Part shown: in pieces, positions 57,415 through 64,000 of the stretch | Position numbering within the stretch: position 1 is the first letter of the stretch | Layout: every line of letters starts with the position of its first letter | Notes under the pieces: model-generated | Seen by the model: only the letters and a program-made list of their open reading frames with translations | Told to the model about the DNA's origin: nothing | Databases searched by the model: none | Origin: Pseudomonadota bacterium | GTDB taxonomy: Bacteria > Pseudomonadota > Gammaproteobacteria > Steroidobacterales > Steroidobacteraceae | Length of the DNA: 64,000 nt | NCBI GenBank assembly: GCA_018241525.1 | Contig: JAFEDR010000001.1 | Span: forward strand, 496,001 to 560,000 | Direction: 5' to 3' | Program-made: the position numbers and the translations under genes

Positions 57415-59079
57415 TCAGCGGCCGGCTGCGACGGCGGCCGGCCGCAGCCGGTCGAGTTCGGCGAGCAGCGCCGCGGTCGACACCGGCCGTCCGAGGAAGC
57501 GGCGCAGCAGCACGGGCGTCGGCACCGCAAGTCCCGGCCGCAGCAGGCGCGGCGCCAGCCAGCCGTACCAGCGGGGATTGCCGGCGTCGAAGCGGCCGAC
57601 GCCCGCGGCGATGTGTGCCCGCAGATCTGCGGTGAGCACGGCGCCGAGCCCGTAGTTGATCATGTAGCCCGGCAGGTGCACGAGCTGCACCCGCAGCGCC
57701 CACCACGGCATTTCCGGGTGCGGGATGATGTGCAGGTAGCGGCTCGTGATCTCGGTCCAGACGGCGTTCGGGGCAGCCGTCGGATCGCGCAGCAGGCGCA
57801 GTTCGAACAGCCCCCAGGCCACGTCGAGCATGATGCTGGCGTAGAGCGCCTCGAGCGAGGCGCGCTCGTCGATCGCCCGGCCGAGGTAGCGCTGCTGCCA
57901 GGCCGGTTCAGCGACGCTCCACGACGTCACGTCGGCGAACGCCTCGACGAACAGGTCGTCGCCCAGGTCGAAGTAGGCCGGCCGGGCGCGCACCGCCGCC
58001 ATGTGAACGGCATGGCCGTCCTCGTGAACGATCTCGTTGAGCACGAACAGCCCACCGCGCTCGACGTTGCCCGACACCCGGATCTGCGCCGGGCGCCAGG
58101 CGCCATCGACCTCGCGGCCGATGCTGACGTAGTCCGTGTAGGCGAGCGGTGCCTTGCCCGGCCGGACGTCCAGGTCGTGACGGACCTGCAGCGCGTCGAG
58201 GTCGGCGCCGAGGTCCGCGTAGAAGCGGCGGGTCAGCGGCAGGATCCGCGCCGGTACCGTGTCGGCGTCGAGCGCGCGGCTCGCAGCGGTGTGCGCGCGC
58301 CAGTAGTCCCACGGCTCGACCGGGCGCGGGTCGGTGGCGAGGCGCCAGCGATCGAGGACCGCGACCAGCCAGCGCTCGACCTGCGGCACGTCCGCGCCGA
58401 GCGTGCGGGCGGCGTCCGCGACCCGCGAGCGCCGTGGCGGCCGCGCTTCGGCCGCGGCCAGCGCCAGCAGGCGCCGGTATGGGGTGCTGGTCACGCCCGC
58501 CGGCTCGAGCGCCGCCCACAGCGGCGCGAACGCCTGGAACACCGCGCGCCGTCGCTCGCCGCTGTCGAGTTCCTGCAGCAGCTCGAGCGCCGTGGTGCGC
58601 GCAATCGTGCGGTCCTCGAAGCGCAGGTGGTTGCCGAGCGAGTGGAAGCAGGCATACAGCGACTGGGTCAGCGCCTCGCGATCGAGCGCCGGGTCGCTCG
58701 CCGTCGCGCAGCGTCGGCCGGCCTCCGCCGCGTCCTCGGCGCCGGGCGCCTCGGGTCCGTTCGCGAGCCCGCGGCGCATGGCCGTGAGGACCGCGCGATC
58801 GGCGGCGGACAGGCCCGCCGGGCGCACGGCGGCAAGCTCGCCGCGCAGGTCCGCCGCGAGCGCCTCGCGACGCGACCGCCACGCCGCGGCGTCGCGGCCC
58901 TCGAGCGTCGGTTCGGGTCCCGCCTCGACGGTCGAGAGCGCGTAGCTCGCATCGAGCCAGTCGCCGTAGCGCTGCTCGATCGCGGCCAAGTCGGCGGCGC
59001 GCGATGCCGAGCCCGTGAGCAGCGCCGCCCCGAAGGCTGGCAGCAGCACGACGGTGCGCCACGACGGGCCGGTACGCAT
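57415..59079 (-). CDS. Exported M3-like zinc metallopeptidase
   Basis: 554 residues with a signal peptide (TVVLLPAFGAALLTGSASRAAD). Largely helical, with the gluzincin zinc motif His-Glu-x-x-His in LNEIVHEDGHAVHMAA (about residues 350-360) and the likely third ligand Glu in DDLFVEAFADVTSW. This resembles M3/M32-type oligopeptidases, but overall similarity is weak by eye. It lies on the opposite strand between the aminotransferase and methyltransferase genes. Substrate unknown. Confidence 0.72.
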   Translation of the reverse strand: MRTGPSWRTVVLLPAFGAALLTGSASRAADLAAIEQRYGDWLDASYALSTVEAGPEPTLEGRDAAAWRSRREALAADLRGELAAVRPAGLSAADRAVLTAMRRGLANGPEAPGAEDAAEAGRRCATASDPALDREALTQSLYACFHSLGNHLRFEDRTIARTTALELLQELDSGERRRAVFQAFAPLWAALEPAGVTSTPYRRLLALAAAEARPPRRSRVADAARTLGADVPQVERWLVAVLDRWRLATDPRPVEPWDYWRAHTAASRALDADTVPARILPLTRRFYADLGADLDALQVRHDLDVRPGKAPLAYTDYVSIGREVDGAWRPAQIRVSGNVERGGLFVLNEIVHEDGHAVHMAAVRARPAYFDLGDDLFVEAFADVTSWSVAEPAWQQRYLGRAIDERASLEALYASIMLDVAWGLFELRLLRDPTAAPNAVWTEITSRYLHIIPHPEMPWWALRVQLVHLPGYMINYGLGAVLTADLRAHIAAGVGRFDAGNPRWYGWLAPRLLRPGLAVPTPVLLRRFLGRPVSTAALLAELDRLRPAAVAAGR

Positions 59080-59141
59080 GCAGCACTCCGCCGGCGACGG
59101 CCGGTGCGCGAGCTTAGCGCAGGCGGCGACCGGCCGCTTCG

Positions 59142-59170
59142 TTGTGCGCCGCGCGCCGGCTTGGCATAGT
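59142..59170 (+). promoter_or_regulatory. Possible promoter for the MttB-like gene
   Basis: TTGTGC (59142-59147), 17-base spacer, CATAGT (59165-59170), about 30 bases before the GTG at 59199. Box matches are moderate. Confidence 0.4.
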
Positions 59171-59198
59171 GCCGCGGCCGGAACGGAGCGTCAGTCCC

Positions 59199-60749
59199 GT
59201 GAGTGAATCCCAGGCGATACAGCGTCGGCCGCGCGAGGCGGGGCGGGAGAGCCGCCGCGCGCGCGCGCGCAGCGCCGTCGGCAAGTACCCGTACATTCGC
59301 CGCCGGCTGCCTCCGGTCGACCTGCTGTCGGCGGAAGCGGTCGAGATCATCGAGGCGAACGCCGAGACGATCCTCGAGGAGATCGGCATCGAGTTCCGCC
59401 GCGACCCCGAGTCGCTGCGCTTGTGGCGCGAGGCGGGCGCCGACGTCGTCGGCGAGCGCGTGCGTATCCCGAAGGGGCTCGCGCGCCGGCTGCTGGCGAC
59501 CGCACCGCGCGAGTTCGAGCTGTGCGCGCGCAATCCGGCGCGCAACGTCCGCTTTGGCGGCGAAGCGACGGTGTTTTCGCCGGTCGGCGGGCCGCCGTTC
59601 GTCTACGACCTCGACCGCGGGCGGCGCTACGGGACGCTCGAGGACGCGCAGAACTTCGTCAAGCTGGCGCACATGGCGCCGGCGATCCACTTCTCGAGCT
59701 GCTCGATCGTCGAGCCGATGGACGTGCCGCCCGGCAAGCGTCACCTCGACGTGCAGTACGCCCACTTCCGGCTGTCCGACATGGGGTGCGAGGGCACGCC
59801 CGAGACGCCCGGTCACGCCGCCGACTCGGTGCGCATGGCGGGCGTGCTATTCGGCGAGCGCTACCTCGACGACCACGTGGTGCTGCTCGGCAACATCAAC
59901 TCGAACTCGCCGCTGACCTTCGACGGCCGGATGCTCGGCTCGCTGCGGGAATTCGCCTCGCACAACCAGGGCACCATCATCGTCCCGGCCGTGCTCGCCG
60001 GCGCGATGGGCCCGGTCACCGCGGCCGGCTGCATGTCCGAGATCCTCGCCGAGACGCTCGCCGGCATGGCGCTGACGCAGCTGGTGCGGCCGGGCGCGCC
60101 GGTCATCATGGGCTCGTTCGTCGGCGCGATCTCGATGCGCACCGGTGCGCCGACCTTCGGCACGCCCGAGGCCACGCAGATGATCTTCGCCACCGCGCAG
60201 CTCGCGCGCCGGCTCGGCGTGCCGTGCCGCAGCGGCGGCTCGCTGTGCTCCTCGAAGGTCGCCGACGCCCAGGCGGCGTACGAGAGCGCGCACACGCTGC
60301 TGCCGACGGTGCTCGCGGGCGTGCACCTGGTCACGCATTCGGCCGGCTGGCTCGAGGGCGGCCTGGTCGCCGGCTACGAGAAGTTCGTGATGGACGCGGA
60401 CCAGCTGGCGATGATGCAGGTGCTTGCCGGCGGCATGGACCTGAGCGAGCGCGGCCAGGCGCTCGATGCGTTCCGCGAGGTGGGACCGGGCAGCCACTTC
60501 CTCGGCTGCGCGCACACGCAGGCGAACTTCGAGACCGCCTTCTACCAGTCCACGATCGCCGACTACGCCTCCTACGAGCAGTGGTCGCTCGAGGGGAGCC
60601 TGACCGCCGAACAGCGCGCCAATGCGGTCTGGAAGCGCATGCTGGCCGACTACCAGGATCCGGGCATGGACCCGGCGCAGGACGAGGCGCTGCGGGACTT
60701 CATCGCGCGCCGCAAGGCGGTGCTGCCGGACGCGGTCGAGGAAGAATAG
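59199..60749 (+). CDS. Trimethylamine methyltransferase (MttB) superfamily protein, non-pyrrolysine
   Basis: 516 residues. LLSAEAVEIIEANAETILEEIGIEFR is the typical start of MttB-superfamily TIM-barrel methyltransferases, with SNSPLTFDGRMLGSL, GPVTAAGCMSEILAETLAGMALTQL and GCAHTQANFETAFYQS further on. There is no in-frame TAG, so no pyrrolysine: this is the large group acting on betaines such as glycine betaine, carnitine or butyrobetaine in characterised cases. No corrinoid protein or reductive activase is encoded nearby. GTG 59199 has GGAG ten bases upstream; the TTG at 59142 is the -35 box. Confidence 0.87.
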   Translation: MSESQAIQRRPREAGRESRRARARSAVGKYPYIRRRLPPVDLLSAEAVEIIEANAETILEEIGIEFRRDPESLRLWREAGADVVGERVRIPKGLARRLLATAPREFELCARNPARNVRFGGEATVFSPVGGPPFVYDLDRGRRYGTLEDAQNFVKLAHMAPAIHFSSCSIVEPMDVPPGKRHLDVQYAHFRLSDMGCEGTPETPGHAADSVRMAGVLFGERYLDDHVVLLGNINSNSPLTFDGRMLGSLREFASHNQGTIIVPAVLAGAMGPVTAAGCMSEILAETLAGMALTQLVRPGAPVIMGSFVGAISMRTGAPTFGTPEATQMIFATAQLARRLGVPCRSGGSLCSSKVADAQAAYESAHTLLPTVLAGVHLVTHSAGWLEGGLVAGYEKFVMDADQLAMMQVLAGGMDLSERGQALDAFREVGPGSHFLGCAHTQANFETAFYQSTIADYASYEQWSLEGSLTAEQRANAVWKRMLADYQDPGMDPAQDEALRDFIARRKAVLPDAVEEE

Positions 60750-60774
60750 GGCGGACGCCCCCGGGGGAATGCGC

Positions 60775-63330
60775 ATGCGTGCCACCAATCGCCGCGTCGT
60801 CGGGCGCGGGCTGTCGCTGCTGTCGGCACTGCTGCTCGCCGTCGGGCCCGGCCAGGGCGCGCTCGCCGCGCGGCAGCCAGTGCTCGGGCAGATCGATCTG
60901 CCGCATCCGTACTACTTCCGCGAGCTGTACCTGCCGCAGCTGACGAGCGGGCCGTCGGCGGTGAGCTTCTCGCCGGACTCGCGCGAGGTCGTGTACTCGA
61001 TGGCGGGATCGCTGTGGCGGCAGCGACTCGACGCCGGGACCGCCGTGCAGCTGACCGACGGGCCCGGTTACGACTACCAGCCCGACTGGTCGCCCGACGG
61101 CCGCTCGGTCGTCTACGTGACCTATCGCGATGGCGCGCTGGAGCTCGCGCTGCTCGACCTCGAGACCGGCTCGTCCCGGCTGCTGACCGGCGAGCACGCG
61201 GTCAACGTCGAGCCGCGCTGGTCGCCCGATGGCCGGCGCCTCGCGTTCGTCTCGTCCCGCTACCACGGTCACTTTCACGTCTTCACCGCCGGGGTCGGCG
61301 CCGCAGGCCTCGAGCACGTGGAGCGCGTGACCGGCGAGCAGCAGAGCCCGCTGCGCCGCTATTACTACAGCGCCTTCGACCACGAGATCAGTCCGGTCTG
61401 GACGCGCGACGGCAGCTCGCTCATCTACGTCTCCAACCGCGGCCACGTGCACGGCACCGGCGGCTTCTGGCAGCAGGAGGCGCGCGCCGGGGCGCCTGCG
61501 CACGAGCTCCACTACGAGGAGACCAACTGGCGTGCGCGCCCCGACCTGTCGCCGGACGGCAAGCGCCTGCTCTACAGCTCCTACCTCGGCCGCAACGGCC
61601 ACCAGCTCTGGCTGCTGCCGGCCGGCGGCGGCGACGCGCTGCCGATCTCGTATGGCGACTGGGACGAGGTGGGCGCGCGCTGGTCGCCGGACGGCCGGAC
61701 GATCGCGTTCCTGTCGAACCGCGGCGGCGACCTCGCCCTGTGGCTGCAGGACGCGGTCGGCGGTGCGCAGCGCCCGCTCGCCGTCACCGAGCGCCGCACG
61801 CTCGCGCCGACCGGCACGTTGCGGATCTCGCTGCGCGGCGAGGACGGCCAGCCGTCCGCGGCCCGCGTGTCGGTGGTCGACGCGCGCGGCCGGTTCCACG
61901 CGCCGGCGACCGCCTGGATCCGCGCCGACGACGGTTACGACCGCGCCGAACGGCCCTTCGAGGCGCACTACTTCCATGCCGAGGGCGAGGTCAGCCTGAG
62001 CGTGCCCGCGGGCGAGCTCACCGTCGAGGTGCTGCGCGGTTTCACGCGTCCGCTCGAGACGCAGCGCGTGACGGTGGCGGCCGGCACGACGGCGACCGTC
62101 ACGAGCCGGGCGCAGCCGGGCTTCGCGCTCGCCACGGCCGGCGGCCGCTGGGCGTCGGGCGACGTGCACGTGCACATGAACTACGGCGGGCTCTACCGCG
62201 ACGATCCGGCGCGGCTGTTCGCGCAGGCGGCGGCCGAGGACCTGGAGCTCGTGCACGCGCTGATCGTTAACAAGGAGCAGCGGGTGCCGGACATCGCCTG
62301 GAGCGGGGCGGGCGTGGATCCGGTCTCGACGGCGCAGCGCAAGATCGTCCACGGCCAGGAGTACCACACGAGCGTCTGGGGCCACCTCGGGCTCATCGGG
62401 CTGCAGCGGCCGACGCTGCTGCCGGGCTACGTGGGCTACCCGAACACCGCCGCGGCCAGCCTTGTGCCGACCAACGCCGAGATCGCCGACCTCGCGCACG
62501 CGGGCGGCGCGCTGGTCGGCTACGTCCATCCGTTCGACGAGGCGCTGCACCCCGAGAACGCTGCCGAGCCGCTCGCGAGCGAGCTGCCCGTCGACGTCGC
62601 GCTCGGCAAGGTCGACTACATCGAGATCGTTGGCTTCGCCGACCACCGGATCACGGCCGGCGTCTGGTACCGGCTGCTGAACCTCGGCTTCCGCCTGCCG
62701 GCGGCGGGCGGCACGGATGCGATGGCAAACTACGCCTCGCTGCGCGGCCCGGTCGGGATGAACCGCACCTTCGTCGCGGTCAGCCGTCCTGGCATCGACG
62801 TCGGCGAGTGGCTGGACGGACTGAAGCGCGGCCACAGCTTCGCGACCAACGGGCCGCTGCTCGACTTCACGCTCGGCGGCCAGCCGATCGGCGGCGAGCT
62901 CAGGCTCGACGGCGGTCGCAGCGTACCGTACCGGGTGCACCTCGCCTCGATCGTGCCGATCGATCACCTGGAGGTGGTCTGCAACGGCCGGGTGGTGCGC
63001 ACGCACGCGCTGAGCGGGACGCGCACCGCCCTCGAGGCGAGCGGCAGCCTGCCGCTGCGCGACAGCGGCTGGTGCGTGCTGCGCGCCTCCGCCGACCGCG
63101 CCGAGCACCCGGTGCTCGACAACTACCCGTACGCCACGACGAGCCCGGTGTACGTGACCGTGGCGGGTCGCGCGCCGCGCTCGCCGGCGGACGCGGCGTG
63201 GTTCATGGCCTGGATCGACCGCGTCCGCGAGGCGACTGAGCGCCACCCCGACTGGAACACGCCGGGCGAGCGCCAGGGCGTGCTCGACCGGCTCGCCAGC
63301 GCGCGCGCGGTGTTCGAGCGCCTGCGCTGA
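60775..63330 (+). CDS. CehA/McbA-family metallohydrolase with N-terminal TolB-like propeller
   Basis: 851 residues, exported (GLSLLSALLLAVGPGQGALA). Residues 40-370 form WD40/PD40-like TolB repeats (SFSPDSREVVYSMAG, DWSPDGRSVVYV, RWSPDGRRLAFVSSR, RWSPDGRTIAFLSNR). The C-terminal half is a PHP-like CehA domain: GDVHVHMNYGG (metal HxH), YVHPFDEAL and AGGTDAM. The second of two ATGs (60775) is chosen because the GGGGGA site is six bases upstream of it but touches the first. Substrate unknown; related proteins hydrolyse esters, carbamates or phosphates. It follows the MttB-like gene by 25 bases. Confidence 0.82.
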   Translation: MRATNRRVVGRGLSLLSALLLAVGPGQGALAARQPVLGQIDLPHPYYFRELYLPQLTSGPSAVSFSPDSREVVYSMAGSLWRQRLDAGTAVQLTDGPGYDYQPDWSPDGRSVVYVTYRDGALELALLDLETGSSRLLTGEHAVNVEPRWSPDGRRLAFVSSRYHGHFHVFTAGVGAAGLEHVERVTGEQQSPLRRYYYSAFDHEISPVWTRDGSSLIYVSNRGHVHGTGGFWQQEARAGAPAHELHYEETNWRARPDLSPDGKRLLYSSYLGRNGHQLWLLPAGGGDALPISYGDWDEVGARWSPDGRTIAFLSNRGGDLALWLQDAVGGAQRPLAVTERRTLAPTGTLRISLRGEDGQPSAARVSVVDARGRFHAPATAWIRADDGYDRAERPFEAHYFHAEGEVSLSVPAGELTVEVLRGFTRPLETQRVTVAAGTTATVTSRAQPGFALATAGGRWASGDVHVHMNYGGLYRDDPARLFAQAAAEDLELVHALIVNKEQRVPDIAWSGAGVDPVSTAQRKIVHGQEYHTSVWGHLGLIGLQRPTLLPGYVGYPNTAAASLVPTNAEIADLAHAGGALVGYVHPFDEALHPENAAEPLASELPVDVALGKVDYIEIVGFADHRITAGVWYRLLNLGFRLPAAGGTDAMANYASLRGPVGMNRTFVAVSRPGIDVGEWLDGLKRGHSFATNGPLLDFTLGGQPIGGELRLDGGRSVPYRVHLASIVPIDHLEVVCNGRVVRTHALSGTRTALEASGSLPLRDSGWCVLRASADRAEHPVLDNYPYATTSPVYVTVAGRAPRSPADAAWFMAWIDRVREATERHPDWNTPGERQGVLDRLASARAVFERLR

Positions 63331-63331
63331 G

Positions 63332-63814
63332 TTACTCGGCGCGCGCGCCGACCAGCTCGAGCGGCAGCTCGGTGGTGTTCTTGGTCTCCTCGAGCACGAT
63401 CCGCGACTCGATCGCCTGCACGCCCGGCACCTGCGACAGGCGCTTCTGGATGAACTCGTTGTAGTCGTTGATCGTGCGCGTGGCGACCAGCAGGATGAAG
63501 TCGAAGTCGCCGATCACCATGAAGCACTGCACGACCTCGGGATAGCTCACGACCTTCTGCTTGAACTTCGGCAGCGACTGCCAGCCGTGACTCGCGAGCT
63601 TGACGTGCGTAAACACCAGCACGTCGAGGCCCACCTTGTCCCGGGACAGCAGCGCGACGCGCTTGCGGATCACCCCGTCGGCCTCCAGCAGGCTGATGCG
63701 GCGCCAGCACGGCGACTGCGACAGGCCGACGCGCGAGGCGATGTCGGCCGTCGATAGGGAGGCGTCCTTTTGCAGTGCACTTAAGATGCGCAAGTCGGTT
63801 CTGTCTAAGTTCAT
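63332..63814 (-). CDS. bkdR: Lrp/AsnC-family regulator, probable BkdR
   Basis: 160 residues. N-terminal helix-turn-helix (LDRTDLRILSALQKDASLSTADIASRVGLSQSPCWRRISLLEADG) and a C-terminal RAM ligand domain (GDFDFILLVATRTINDYNEFI). Starts ATG 63814. Divergent from a gene whose first residues look like the E1-alpha subunit of branched-chain keto acid dehydrogenase, the arrangement of bkdR and bkdA1 in pseudomonads, where BkdR activates the operon in response to branched-chain amino acids. The name rests on this context. Confidence 0.83.
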   Translation of the reverse strand: MNLDRTDLRILSALQKDASLSTADIASRVGLSQSPCWRRISLLEADGVIRKRVALLSRDKVGLDVLVFTHVKLASHGWQSLPKFKQKVVSYPEVVQCFMVIGDFDFILLVATRTINDYNEFIQKRLSQVPGVQAIESRIVLEETKNTTELPLELVGARAE

Positions 63815-63844
63815 GGATAACGGATCCCCTCGATAACGGCTCGT

Positions 63845-63859
63845 TCGATAAACTATCGA
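63845..63859. promoter_or_regulatory. Operator-like 15-bp dyad between bkdR and bkdA1
   Basis: TCGATA-AAC-TATCGA, a perfect 6-bp inverted repeat with a 3-base centre, the size of an Lrp-type site. GATAA also occurs at 63816 and 63832, spaced 15-16 bases from the dyad, which suggests several regulator dimers along the region. Confidence 0.5.
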
Positions 63860-63943
63860 TCGATGGCCGCCCGGGCAAGCGCCTTTGGGTGAATTGACCT
63901 GCCGGCCGGCGCTACCCTTGCGTGTCGGCCACGGAGACCCTAC

Positions 63944-64000
63944 ATGCCGAGACCATCCCGTCTGCACGTGCCGCATGCGCCGGCGCGACCGGGCGAGGCC
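63944..64000 (+). CDS. bkdA1: Probable branched-chain keto acid dehydrogenase E1 alpha, first 19 codons
   Basis: Only MPRPSRLHVPHAPARPGEA is inside the window. RLHVP..ARPG resembles the N-terminus of 2-oxoisovalerate dehydrogenase E1-alpha in Pseudomonas. A GGAG site lies before the ATG. The divergent Lrp-family gene supports the call; 19 residues alone are weak evidence. Confidence 0.6.
   Translation, partial: MPRPSRLHVPHAPARPGEA

Noticed and set aside
59199..60749. Pyrrolysine-containing MttB
   Set aside because: There is no in-frame TAG in the coding region; the frame is continuous, so this is the non-pyrrolysine subgroup.
60700..63246. 848-residue minus-strand frame over the CehA gene
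   Set aside because: The plus-strand protein has signal peptide, TolB repeats and metal motifs; the antisense frame has none.

Overview
The window comes from a very GC-rich Gammaproteobacterium. The evidence is gene order: it keeps blocks also seen in Escherichia coli, lptG-lptF-pepA-holC-valS, queG/nnr-tsaE-amiB-mutL-miaA-hfq-hflX-hflK-hflC-yjeT-purA, and rnr-rlmB-rpsF-rpsR-rplI-dnaB. The family cannot be fixed from the sequence alone; a free-living, aerobic, amino-acid-using lineage related to Steroidobacterales, Nevskiales or Xanthomonadales is an inference. Genes are packed tightly, with many ATGA/GTGA/TTGA stop-start overlaps and frequent GTG and TTG starts. No gap longer than about 300 bases lacks a gene; the largest is 13402-13643, just beside tRNA-Glu, where nothing was recognised. 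No rRNA, insertion sequence, prophage or CRISPR array was seen. The one clear mobile element is an intein.

Layout. 1-5412: valS (3' end outside the window), holC and pepA leftward, then divergent lptF-lptG for lipopolysaccharide export. 5409-10521: a leftward operon encoding a Gld-type ABC transporter with two auxiliary proteins and an RDD protein. 10672-13401: cytochrome b561 facing a cytochrome c556-type protein, a protein with 27 consecutive prolines, and a MAPEG protein. 13644-17284: tRNA-Glu, then pcnB-folK-deoxynucleoside kinase-panC. 17281-28455: queG facing away from the long nnr to yjeT-like block (tRNA modification, cell-wall amidase, mismatch repair, Hfq, HflX, HflKC). 28488-35713: purA, tRNA-Leu on the opposite strand, rnr, rlmB and ribosomal protein genes. 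35812-38469: dnaB carrying a 421-residue intein with a LAGLIDADG endonuclease. 38466-40360: rluF and a DmpA-type aminopeptidase.

40367-44740 holds a compact group of uncharacterised function: an EAL phosphodiesterase with a degenerate GGDEF domain, a small periplasmic cupredoxin-like 'methylamine utilization' protein and an exported truncated haemoglobin on one strand, divergent from a DUF3034 protein, with an 11-bp palindrome in the shared intergenic region. It is the best candidate here for an undescribed system, plausibly linking periplasmic gas or redox sensing to c-di-GMP turnover.

44737-63330 is catabolic. hutI diverges from hutF-hutC-hutU-hutG around a palindromic HutC-type operator; hutH is absent. 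Then come an SDR, two class III aminotransferases, an aldehyde dehydrogenase, a two-subunit CoA-transferase, a leftward M3-like peptidase, a non-pyrrolysine MttB-type methyltransferase and a CehA-type metallohydrolase, which could degrade an amino acid or betaine to a dicarboxyl-CoA. The right edge has an Lrp-family regulator (probable bkdR) divergent from the first codons of a probable bkdA1, with an operator-like dyad between them.
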